A stretch of 44,063 nucleotides of DNA from Bacteroidales bacterium (lineage in GTDB: Bacteria > Bacteroidota > Bacteroidia > Bacteroidales > VadinHA17), in the NCBI GenBank assembly GCA_022865305.1, contig JALHSP010000135.1, positions 1-44,063 on the forward strand. The letters are read 5' to 3'. The position numbers and the translations under genes are program-made. Below are positions 1 to 6,924 of the stretch, piece by piece; the first letter of the stretch is position 1, and each line of letters begins with the position of its first letter. Under the pieces are notes generated by a model that did not search any database, had not been told where the DNA came from, and saw only the letters and a program-made list of their open reading frames with translations.

Positions 1-204
1 AAACTCTCTTTGAGCACTTTCGATGGTTACCTGTGCCAGTTCGTGGAGTTTTGCATTGCCCGTCAGTCCGGTGATGAAGTCAACATTAGGTTGGATCCAT
101 GTCCAATCCATAAAATCCTGCGATGCAAAATGGCTGTCGCCGCGTACTATAATCTTTGTATCAGGCCATTGCGGACACAGTCTATTTTTACACCATTGAT
201 AGTC
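1..204 (-). pseudogene. IS1380-family transposase fragment (runs off left edge)
   Basis: Translating the minus strand gives an open frame of 68 codons with the motif RGDSHFASQDFMDW followed by DFITGLTGNAKL. This matches the region around the second catalytic aspartate of IS1380-type DDE transposases (RGDSGFA...DFLFGLARN in relatives). The frame is closed upstream by a TGA at 205-207, so the N-terminal third is missing or frame-shifted. A second frame starting at the ATG at 281 (METWQAFQEKVK...) runs across the same stretch and may be the shifted 5' part. The C-terminal part lies beyond the window. I infer a decayed insertion sequence, but sequence left of base 1 is needed to be sure that the rest is not intact. 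Confidence 0.7.
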
Positions 205-419
205 TCATTATGGGCTGAACAATTCCATATAAAACTTGAAATAGTTTTTACTTTTTCTTGAAATGCCTGCCATGTCTCCATTTTATTGAGGTATTGGGCT
301 TGATAGCATGAAATTAATTAAATGAATTTTATAAATCTATCCACTTTCATACGACAACTAAGATTATAAAAGCTACTTATATCGTGTATGTTGATTTTTC
401 TATTTGACGTTCACTGCTA

Positions 420-451
420 CAAAGTTAAACCTAAGTTTAACTAAAAGCAAA
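420..451 (-). promoter_or_regulatory. Bacteroidetes-type promoter facing the transposase remnant
   Basis: On the minus strand TTTG (448-451) and TAACTTTG (420-427) are separated by exactly 20 nt. This fits the Bacteroidetes primary sigma consensus TTTG-N19-21-TAnnTTTG. It points left, toward the transposase fragment, and is probably the promoter of the insertion sequence. Confidence 0.55.
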
Positions 452-514
452 AAAATGAATAGTCAGATAAAAGCAGAGAATATCAGACAGAACTTTCTCA
501 TCTTGGGAAATTCG

Positions 515-522
515 TAACTTTG
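515..522 (+). promoter_or_regulatory. -7 element upstream of the two-TM gene
   Basis: TAACTTTG matches TAnnTTTG and would start transcription about 40 nt before the ATG at 571. No clear TTTG is seen at the -33 position, so the call is tentative. Confidence 0.4.
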
Positions 523-570
523 GTTACGGGAGATATATGACAACCCTACAATAAACTAAAGAGCTACACC

Positions 571-1068
571 ATGATAAGACAGCAGATTTGGACTAATTTA
601 GTAAATGTAAAATTCAAATGCATATATCTCGGGCATTTGATTAATAGAAACCAGAAAATTAGTTTATGGATAAACATTTTCCTTGCAATAGTTTCCCTAT
701 CAAGTTTTTCTGCATGGACAATTTGGAAAACTTTGCCGGGACTTTTTACGACATTGGTTGCAGTCTCAAACATACTTATGGTTATCAAACCTTTGCTATC
801 CTTTGACAAAAGAATAAAGGAACTGAGTGAGAAACTTACAATGCTTGAGGATGTGCATTTTGAGTATGAAAAACTATGGTATCATTTCGAGACCAAAAAC
901 ACAAGTGAAGAGAATGCAGCAAAAATATTTTTCGAGATTTACGAGAAACAAAAGAATAGCCTGAGGACATCATCTGAGACCATTTTAAATAGAAATAAAA
1001 AATTTTCTGAAAGAAGCAATATTGAAACAGACAGTTATATAAGAAATCATTACGGATATAATTATTAA
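571..1068 (+). CDS. Two-TM coiled-coil membrane protein, unidentified
   Basis: This 165-residue protein has two adjacent hydrophobic segments, about residues 29-52 and 55-78, followed by a charged, probably coiled-coil stretch (about 79-125) and a polar tail. The topology, two membrane helices with a cytosolic coiled coil, resembles the SLATT effector modules known from nucleotide-signalling defence systems, but I see no diagnostic motif, so that is only an analogy. The next gene begins 3 nt after its stop, so the two are almost certainly co-transcribed from the promoter near 515. It lies in an accessory region between a transposase remnant and a tRNA. No function is assigned. Confidence 0.6.
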   Translation: MIRQQIWTNLVNVKFKCIYLGHLINRNQKISLWINIFLAIVSLSSFSAWTIWKTLPGLFTTLVAVSNILMVIKPLLSFDKRIKELSEKLTMLEDVHFEYEKLWYHFETKNTSEENAAKIFFEIYEKQKNSLRTSSETILNRNKKFSERSNIETDSYIRNHYGYNY

Positions 1069-1071
1069 AAT

Positions 1072-1302
1072 ATGGGAAAGCAGACTTTCTATCAGACAGA
1101 TTCACTTGGTGTACTTGAATTCACAAATGTGCTAAACAAGACCATGAATATTAAAGCCGAGGAAGAAAAACCACCTCCTCCTCCTCCGCCACCACCACCT
1201 CCACCTGAAAGACGTGGTGTTGATAGACCTGAGATTAAGGGAATCCCGGATAAACCGTTTATTCCACCACCACCGCCACCTCCTCCTTCTAAGAATAATT
1301 AG
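1072..1302 (+). CDS. Small polyproline protein paired with the two-TM protein
   Basis: This is a 76-residue protein without a signal peptide or membrane segment. Residues 1-32 are an ordinary charged head (FYQTDSLGVLEFTNVLNKTM). An uninterrupted run of 12 prolines follows, then a linker (ERRGVDRPEIKGIPDKPFI) and a second run of 8 prolines before a short basic end. Such runs stall ribosomes and normally require elongation factor P, and they form rigid type II helices that bind SH3-, WW- or EVH1-like partners. The DNA of the runs is a CCN-rich simple repeat prone to length change. Tight coupling to the preceding membrane-protein gene suggests a two-component unit. An overlapping frame at 1214-1435 is treated as a shadow. 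Confidence 0.55.
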   Translation: MGKQTFYQTDSLGVLEFTNVLNKTMNIKAEEEKPPPPPPPPPPPPERRGVDRPEIKGIPDKPFIPPPPPPPPSKNN

Positions 1303-1334
1303 CTATAACATTCCCTTCCGGCAATACAGCGAGG

Positions 1335-1372
1335 GCAAGTCCCCGGAATCAGCTCCGGGGGCTTGCTGTTTT
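1335..1372 (+). terminator. Rho-independent terminator after the 571/1072 pair
   Basis: A 13-bp GC-rich stem (1335-1347 with 1354-1366, one G-U wobble) with a 6-nt loop is followed by TGTTTT. It closes the two-gene unit and insulates the gene at 1493. Confidence 0.75.
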
Positions 1373-1492
1373 AAAAATCCTATTCTCAGCAAATTGGTAA
1401 CTATGATTACAAGAGATGAAACGGACAATGATTAACAATCCACAAACTTTAAAAATCAAATAATTATAACAAAAAACGGAGGATATAAACAT

Positions 1493-1999
1493 ATGGGAAT
1501 GACACCAGACGAATTTTTTGAAGTATTTGTTCAAGGTAATTATGAGGATTATCAATTAAATGTCGGTTGTATTCGACAGGCTTTTAATGCAGCTTTATCA
1601 GCAACACATTTGGCTGACCATTATTATTGGTATTATAAAAGACATGACCCGTCAAAAGTAAAATCATTTGCTGTAATTCATGATTTTAAAGAGTACATAT
1701 CAGTAAACACCAAAGATTGTTTTCGAGATATTAGGAGCATTTCCAATGCTTACAAGCATCTCTACACATCAGATGTACATTCAACCATTTCCTCACCTGG
1801 GGCTATTGAGAGTATTTCTTTTCTTGATAAGAAATCAGAGATTAAAATGATAACAGAGGAAAGGACTGCAGACCCTAATGCTAACCATATTGAATCAAAA
1901 GTCGTTTATACTCGTAAAGACGGACAACAAATTGATTTTTTACCTACGTTGGAAACAGTAATTAAATTTTGGGAGGAACTACTTTATAAAGAGGCTTAA
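1493..1999 (+). CDS. Orphan protein with possible HEPN-like helical core
   Basis: A 168-residue soluble protein with no signal peptide. The N-terminal two thirds are mostly helical, with conserved-looking segments AFNAALSATHLADHYYWYYKR (about 28-48) and RDIRSISNAYKHLY (about 78-91). The latter resembles the second helix of HEPN-type domains, but the canonical R-x4-6-H catalytic spacing is not met. The C-terminal third looks like a beta-rich extension. A GGAGG at 1478-1482 lies 10 nt before the ATG at 1493; a second in-frame ATG is at 1499. It has its own unit downstream of a terminator, in the accessory stretch next to the tRNA-Ala gene. Function unknown. Confidence 0.55.
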   Translation: MGMTPDEFFEVFVQGNYEDYQLNVGCIRQAFNAALSATHLADHYYWYYKRHDPSKVKSFAVIHDFKEYISVNTKDCFRDIRSISNAYKHLYTSDVHSTISSPGAIESISFLDKKSEIKMITEERTADPNANHIESKVVYTRKDGQQIDFLPTLETVIKFWEELLYKEA

Positions 2000-2125
2000 A
2001 TAAAACGAAGCCTTTCTCGATACCCATGTACCACTCCCAGATAGATCATGTCTTAAATCGCACCGGGAGGGGTAAAATAGCCCTTAAAATGCTTTTTGTG
2101 TATTCGATTGTGTATTCAAATAAAA

Positions 2126-2158
2126 AAGACAGTCATTTCATATTTTCATAACTGTCTT
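2126..2158. repeat. Inverted repeat near the tRNA-Ala 3' end
   Basis: AAGACAGT at 2126-2133 and ACTGTCTT at 2151-2158 form a perfect 8-bp inverted repeat with a 17-nt spacer. It sits 10 bp outside the tRNA 3' end, next to a doubled TGTATTC (2098-2117 region). It could be a weak terminator or part of a former recombinase site; the sequence alone does not decide. Confidence 0.4.
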
Positions 2159-2168
2159 ATTATTAACG

Positions 2169-2242
2169 TGGAGATTAGGGGAATCGAACCCCTGACCTTG
2201 TGACTGCCAGTCACATGCTCTAGCCAACTGAGCTAAACCCCC
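2169..2242 (-). tRNA. tRNA-Ala(GGC)
   Basis: The minus strand folds into a complete 74-nt cloverleaf: 7-bp acceptor (two G-U pairs), D arm GCTC/GAGC, anticodon arm TGTGA/TCACA with loop CTGGCAG, 5-nt variable loop, and T arm AGGGG/CCCCT with loop TTCGATT. The anticodon is GGC, giving alanine. CCA is not encoded. The 3' end points left, toward accessory DNA, the arrangement expected where integrating elements use the tRNA 3' end. Confidence 0.93.
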
Positions 2243-2496
2243 TCTTTGCACCCGCAAATGTAAAAAAAAATTAAAAAATATAAAACCGTGGGATTTGCAG
2301 CTCTTTAAGTTTTGTCCATATATTGCTATTTTGTATTTTTGCCCGACATTTAAAAATCACAGGTGACGATTTCCTGTAAATTATTATCGTGAGAAACAAA
2401 ATGGCATTATTGTTGACTTTATGTATCAAATAACGCTTTTTCACGTTAAACAGTTCAGGAAAAACCAGAATAACGGATAACAAGTTATCGGAAGGC

Positions 2497-3285
2497 ATGG
2501 ATAAAAACATAAAGAATATATCCGATTTTGATGATCTGATTTTTGCTACACGGAACAGGGAATATGGTGCATACCAGTTAAGAAAAAAATATAATTCCGT
2601 TGTAATTGCAGGAATTTTAATAGCTTCATTGATAGGATGTTCTGCGGTAATTATCCCTTTTCTCATTAAGCCTGATGATGAAAGAATCTTAGGTGGCGGG
2701 GCAAGGTATGTGCAGGTTCAGATGGAGAACCTTGAGCCTCCGGAAGAAGCAATTTATGTTCCACCAGCTCCGCCGCCACCAGAATCAGCCAGGGTTGAAG
2801 AGAGTATGAAATATGTTCCTCCGGTAGTTGTGGATACTGTATTCACGACTGAAAAGCCCACTGCTGCTACCGATGAATTCCTGTCTCAGACAGAGGGTGA
2901 TGAATCTGAGTCGTTCGGCAATGGTACAGGCGGTGATTTACTGACCAGAGGAGACGGATCAGAAGTTGAAGAGCCATTTTTCATTGTCGAAGTGATGCCC
3001 ACATTCAGAGGCGGAGATTTAAATAAGTTTCGTGAATGGATTAATAAGCGGACAAACTACCCGCAGGCTGCTGTCGATTCTAATATTAAAGGAATTGTAT
3101 TCCTTACATTTATTGTCGAAAAGGACGGTTCAGTGAGTAATGTCAAAGTGCTTAAAGGAGTGCATCCGCTGCTTGATGACGAGGCGGTAAAGGTAATCTC
3201 TGAATCACCTAACTGGACCCCGGGATTGCAAAGAGGACAACCAGTCAGAGTCAGGTACCAGATCCCGCTCAATTTTACTCTATAG
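2497..3285 (+). CDS. TonB-family energy transducer protein
   Basis: The 262-residue protein has a short cytoplasmic head, one membrane helix (about 34-57), a proline-rich periplasmic stretch (VPPAPPPPES, about 88-97) and a C-terminal TonB domain (about 165-262). That domain contains the typical NYPQAAVDSNIKG, FIVEKDGSVSNVKVLKGVHPLLDDEA (split over two strands) and WTPG elements. Such proteins couple ExbBD proton-motive energy to TonB-dependent outer-membrane receptors such as the SusC-like protein at 38605. No exbB or exbD lies nearby, so it is a stand-alone copy. It is followed on the same strand by a lipoprotein gene and hflX. Confidence 0.9.
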   Translation: MDKNIKNISDFDDLIFATRNREYGAYQLRKKYNSVVIAGILIASLIGCSAVIIPFLIKPDDERILGGGARYVQVQMENLEPPEEAIYVPPAPPPPESARVEESMKYVPPVVVDTVFTTEKPTAATDEFLSQTEGDESESFGNGTGGDLLTRGDGSEVEEPFFIVEVMPTFRGGDLNKFREWINKRTNYPQAAVDSNIKGIVFLTFIVEKDGSVSNVKVLKGVHPLLDDEAVKVISESPNWTPGLQRGQPVRVRYQIPLNFTL

Positions 3286-3377
3286 TATTAATTTATTGAA
3301 TAGGAGCAGGCTATTAGTATTATCAGATATTTCAGTGTTTTTCTTATCTTTATCGATAGTTATTAAGTAATTGTTAT

Positions 3378-4550
3378 ATGAAAAAGTCCATAGCTTTAAT
3401 TTTCGTAGTAACGATCATCCTTTCCGGATGCGGATCATCCAAGAAGCAGCTTGAAAGAGGCAACTATGATGCTGCAATCGGTACAGCGGTAAGACAGCTG
3501 CGTAAAGATCCTGATGATGCCAAACAGATCGCAACTCTTGAACGGTCCTATAAGATAGTGATTGATCAGGATAATGAAAGAATAAGGTTCCTTAAGATGG
3601 AAGGCAGACCGCAAAACTGGGATGAAATTTATCTTATTTACAAAAGGCTCAGCGACAGACAGGCCCTTGTTAGAACTGTCTTACCTCTGAGCGTCGGAAA
3701 CCGGACAATTGAATTCCCCAATATTGATTATTTGCCTGAAATGATTGGCGCAAAACGCAAGTCAGCCGATTTCTATTATGCACATGGAAACGAACTGATG
3801 AAGAGCGGCCTGAAAGATTCATACAGGCAGGCATTTGCAGAATTTGTGAGAGCCAAGGAATATGTCGGAGATTATGAAGGTATTGATAACAAGATCCAGG
3901 AAGCGAAATATCTTGGCATGAGCAGGGTATTTGTCTCATTACAGAATACAACTATGCTGAAATTCCCGAAAGAATTTGAAGAAGATCTCCTTACTGTTGA
4001 CATTCAGGCACTGAACAGCGAATGGGTTGAATTCCACACACTTAACCTGGATGATAATGTTCAGTACGACTATTTTGTTAATGTCAATGTTAAAAATATA
4101 GCTGTCAGCGATAACCAGACAGCACAGAGAGATTCTGTGATAAAAAAGGATGTTGAGGATGGATTTAATTACCAGCTCGACAGCAAGGGAAATGTAATGA
4201 AGGATTCCCTGGGGAATGACATTAAAGTGAAGAAATATAAAACCCTTCAGTGTGCTCTGATATCAACAGTACAGACAAAAGCATGCCGGATTGATGGCGA
4301 TATTGAGATAATACAGATGAATCCGAATAAGGTCCTTAAAAAAGATCCGATGGGAGCGCAGTCAAATTTTGAAAATATCTCGGCAAGAGCTCTCGGCGAT
4401 CTTGGAGCTTTGAACGCTTCTCAGCTTGAGCGGACTAAAACACAGGTTGTTCCTTTCCCTTCCGATATTGAAATGGTACTGCGTTGCTCGGAATCTCTCA
4501 AGATGGCAATACGAGGTTCAATACAAAGCAACAGGAGGCTTATTAACTAA
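3378..4550 (+). CDS. Lipoprotein with TPR-like N-terminus, unidentified
   Basis: A 390-residue lipoprotein: the signal peptide ends in the lipobox LSGC, with the acylated cysteine at residue 18. Residues 20-190 are helical and suggest tetratricopeptide-like repeats (GNYDAAIGTAVRQLRKDPDDAKQI; then SGLKDSYRQAFAEFVRAKEY). The rest is mixed alpha/beta without a motif I recognise. Its stop codon is directly followed by the start of hflX, so the two are translated from one message, and tonB lies 92 bp upstream. I infer an envelope-located structural or assembly role. The family seems conserved in Bacteroidetes but I cannot name it. Confidence 0.75.
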   Translation: MKKSIALIFVVTIILSGCGSSKKQLERGNYDAAIGTAVRQLRKDPDDAKQIATLERSYKIVIDQDNERIRFLKMEGRPQNWDEIYLIYKRLSDRQALVRTVLPLSVGNRTIEFPNIDYLPEMIGAKRKSADFYYAHGNELMKSGLKDSYRQAFAEFVRAKEYVGDYEGIDNKIQEAKYLGMSRVFVSLQNTTMLKFPKEFEEDLLTVDIQALNSEWVEFHTLNLDDNVQYDYFVNVNVKNIAVSDNQTAQRDSVIKKDVEDGFNYQLDSKGNVMKDSLGNDIKVKKYKTLQCALISTVQTKACRIDGDIEIIQMNPNKVLKKDPMGAQSNFENISARALGDLGALNASQLERTKTQVVPFPSDIEMVLRCSESLKMAIRGSIQSNRRLIN

Positions 4551-5768
4551 ATGATAGATACAACCCTGCCTCAGGAAAAAGCAATCCTTGTGGGTATAAA
4601 TTATCCCGGACAGGATGAACACGAGGCGGAAGACTATATCGACGAATTATCATTTCTTGCTGAGACAGCAGGAGCTAAACCTGTAAAAAGATTTATACAG
4701 AAACTTGAAATGCCTGATCCCCGGACATTTGTCGGATCAGGCAAAATAACCGAGATAGCTCAATACGTCAGGGAGAACAGTATCGACATTGCAATCTTCG
4801 ATGACGAACTCTCTTCAAGCCAGCTGAGAAACATTGAAAAAATCCTCGGCTGCCGGATACTTGACAGGACAAATCTCATTCTTGATATTTTTGCCGGAAG
4901 GGCACGGACATCATATGCCAGAACACAGGTGGAGCTTGCGCAATATCAGTATCTTCTTCCACGCCTGACTGGTTTGTGGACCCACCTTGAAAGACAGAGA
5001 GGAGGTATCGGACTGAGAGGTCCGGGTGAGACGGAGATTGAAACTGACCGGAGGATAATAAGGGACAAAATTGCACTCCTGAAAGCCCAGCTGAAGAAAA
5101 TTGACATCCAGATGGCTACCCAGCGGAAAAATCGCGGGAAAATGGTCAGGGTAGCACTTGTCGGTTATACGAACGTCGGGAAATCGACAATCATGAATCT
5201 CCTCAGCAAATCAGATATTTTTGCGGAAAACAAACTTTTTGCAACTCTCGACACTACAGTCCGTAAAGTAGTTATTGGTAACCTGCCATTTCTGCTTTCA
5301 GATACTGTTGGATTTATCCGCAAGCTGCCTCATGACCTGGTGGAATCATTCAAATCAACCCTTGATGAGGTAAGAGAGTCTGATCTGCTCGTTCATATCG
5401 TGGATATTTCTCACCCTGGTTTTGAAGAGCAGATGGAAATAGTCAATGAGACACTTCGTGAACTGGGTTCTGCTGATAAGCCTTCAATAATTATCTTTAA
5501 TAAGATTGATACTTTCTTCTTTACAGTAAAGGATGAAGACGATCTGACTCCGGTAAGAAAGGAAAACTATTCCCTTGCGGATCTTAAAAATACCTGGATG
5601 GCTAATAACAAGTACTATCCCACTGTTTTTATTTCAGCAAAAACAAAAGAGAATGTTGAGGAGCTGCGCAGGATCTTATACGATGAAGTGAAGAAGATTC
5701 ACATTACCAGGTATCCTTATAATGATTTTCTGTTTGAAGCACCCTCATCCACTCTGAAGGGGAGCTAA
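4551..5768 (+). CDS. hflX: Ribosome-splitting GTPase HflX
   Basis: At 405 residues it has the normal HflX layout. The N-terminal domain ends in the signature RGPGETEIETDRR (about 156-168), followed by a linking helical segment and a GTPase domain with G1 GYTNVGKST (205-213), G3 DTVGF (251-255) and G4 NKID (317-320). HflX binds the 50S subunit and splits stalled 70S ribosomes under stress. The ATG starts immediately after the stop of the lipoprotein gene. An insertion of about 25 residues rich in acidic and lysine residues follows G4 (FFFTVKDEDDLTPVRK). The gene converges on asd with a 73-bp gap. Confidence 0.95.
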   Translation: MIDTTLPQEKAILVGINYPGQDEHEAEDYIDELSFLAETAGAKPVKRFIQKLEMPDPRTFVGSGKITEIAQYVRENSIDIAIFDDELSSSQLRNIEKILGCRILDRTNLILDIFAGRARTSYARTQVELAQYQYLLPRLTGLWTHLERQRGGIGLRGPGETEIETDRRIIRDKIALLKAQLKKIDIQMATQRKNRGKMVRVALVGYTNVGKSTIMNLLSKSDIFAENKLFATLDTTVRKVVIGNLPFLLSDTVGFIRKLPHDLVESFKSTLDEVRESDLLVHIVDISHPGFEEQMEIVNETLRELGSADKPSIIIFNKIDTFFFTVKDEDDLTPVRKENYSLADLKNTWMANNKYYPTVFISAKTKENVEELRRILYDEVKKIHITRYPYNDFLFEAPSSTLKGS

Positions 5769-5841
5769 GCCCCATCCATTAAGTAGATACCGCCTGAATA
5801 TCAGGAAATTAAGCCACCTTTTTGTGAGGGGGACAGCAGTT

Positions 5842-6831
5842 TCAATACAGCTTCTTCGCCACCATATACTCCGCAATCTGAATTGCGTTGGTTGCAGCGC
5901 CCTTGCGGATATTATCCGATACAATCCAGAGGTTCAGACATTTTTCTCTCGACAGATCCCTTCGGATCCTGCCCACAAAGACTTCATCCCTGTTATGTGA
6001 GAGTATCGGCATTGGGTATTTGTTCTCTGCAGGATTATCATATACAACAACACCAGGGAACTGGCTGATAAGAAATCTGACATCATCTATATGGAAGTCT
6101 TTCTCAAACTCGACATTCACAGCTTCTGAGTGTCCGCCAACAACCGGTATCCTTACAACCGTTGCAGTTGCCTGGATTGTCATATCTTCAAGTATTTTCC
6201 GCGTCTCGTCAACAAGCTTCTGCTCTTCGGAGGTATATCCGTCAGCCTGAAATGTGCCGCCATGAGGGAAACAATTCATATCAATAGGATGGGGATAAGC
6301 CATCTCACCTTTTATCCCGTTTCTTTCATTCTCCATCTGTGTGACAGCCTTGACACCAGTTCCGGTTACTGACTGGTATGTCGCAATTACGAGACGTTTG
6401 ATCTTGTATTTCCTGTGAAGCGGAGCCAGTGCCATTACCATCTGAATAGTGGAACAGTTGGGATTTGCAATAATCCTGTCTCCTTTTTTCAGAACATGAC
6501 TGTTGATTTCCGGAACAATAAGGGGAACGTTATCATCCATCCGCCATGCTGAAGAATTATCAATAACAATAGTACCATTCCCGGCAAATACAGGTGCCCA
6601 CTCTTTTGATGTTGATGCTCCGGCAGAAAAAATGGCAAAAACAGGTTTGGCTTCTACAGCTTCCATTACACTGACAACCTTTACAGGTTTCCCCTTGAAG
6701 ATAACTTCATTACCTACCGATTTCTGTGAGGCAGCAGGAATTAATTCTGTGACTGGAAAATTTCTCTCTTCAAGGACTTTCATCATCGTCCTGCCGACCA
6801 TTCCGGTAGCTCCAACGACAGCTGTTTTCAT
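5842..6831 (-). CDS. asd: Aspartate-semialdehyde dehydrogenase
   Basis: The 329-residue protein carries the NADP-binding GATGMVG (7-13), the active-site cysteine in ANPNCST (C126), the glutamine of TYQSVTGTG (Q153), the substrate-binding arginine in VRIPV (R227) and the catalytic histidine in VGGHSEAV (H234). It reduces aspartyl phosphate to aspartate semialdehyde, the branch point to lysine/diaminopimelate, threonine and methionine. Length and motifs fit a complete bacterial ASADH. It is transcribed alone, divergently from the lamin-tail gene at 6925 across a 93-bp AT-rich gap that must hold both promoters. Confidence 0.96.
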   Translation of the reverse strand: MKTAVVGATGMVGRTMMKVLEERNFPVTELIPAASQKSVGNEVIFKGKPVKVVSVMEAVEAKPVFAIFSAGASTSKEWAPVFAGNGTIVIDNSSAWRMDDNVPLIVPEINSHVLKKGDRIIANPNCSTIQMVMALAPLHRKYKIKRLVIATYQSVTGTGVKAVTQMENERNGIKGEMAYPHPIDMNCFPHGGTFQADGYTSEEQKLVDETRKILEDMTIQATATVVRIPVVGGHSEAVNVEFEKDFHIDDVRFLISQFPGVVVYDNPAENKYPMPILSHNRDEVFVGRIRRDLSREKCLNLWIVSDNIRKGAATNAIQIAEYMVAKKLY

Positions 6832-6924
6832 AATTTTAAAATTTGAAAAGTTAAAGTAATTGACTATATTTACTATACTTTAAAAACGGTCAAAATTAAC
6901 TTTTTTTCCTTTTCGTCGCGCTGC

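Larger units (their letters stand above)
205..570. other. AT-rich gap between transposase remnant and first intact gene
   Basis: No convincing gene is present. The stretch holds a short open frame from 281 leftward that probably belongs to the broken transposase, a leftward promoter at 420-451 and a rightward promoter-like element at 515-522. The outer end of the insertion sequence probably lies in 300-480, but I could not identify a terminal inverted repeat because the other end is outside the window. Confidence 0.4.

Noticed and set aside
571-1068. SLATT-domain effector assignment
   Set aside because: Only the two-TM plus coil topology agrees; no sensor, nucleotidyltransferase or SMODS gene accompanies it.
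1493-1999. HEPN toxin assignment
   Set aside because: The helical segment is suggestive, but the catalytic R-x4-6-H spacing is absent and there is no antitoxin-like neighbour; left as an orphan.
2271-2666. 131-codon minus-strand frame over the tonB-like gene start
   Set aside because: It lies antisense to a clear TonB-family gene and its translation shows no domain; it is a shadow frame.
5883-6859. Several plus-strand frames of 60-120 codons
   Set aside because: All are antisense to asd, whose catalytic motifs are complete.
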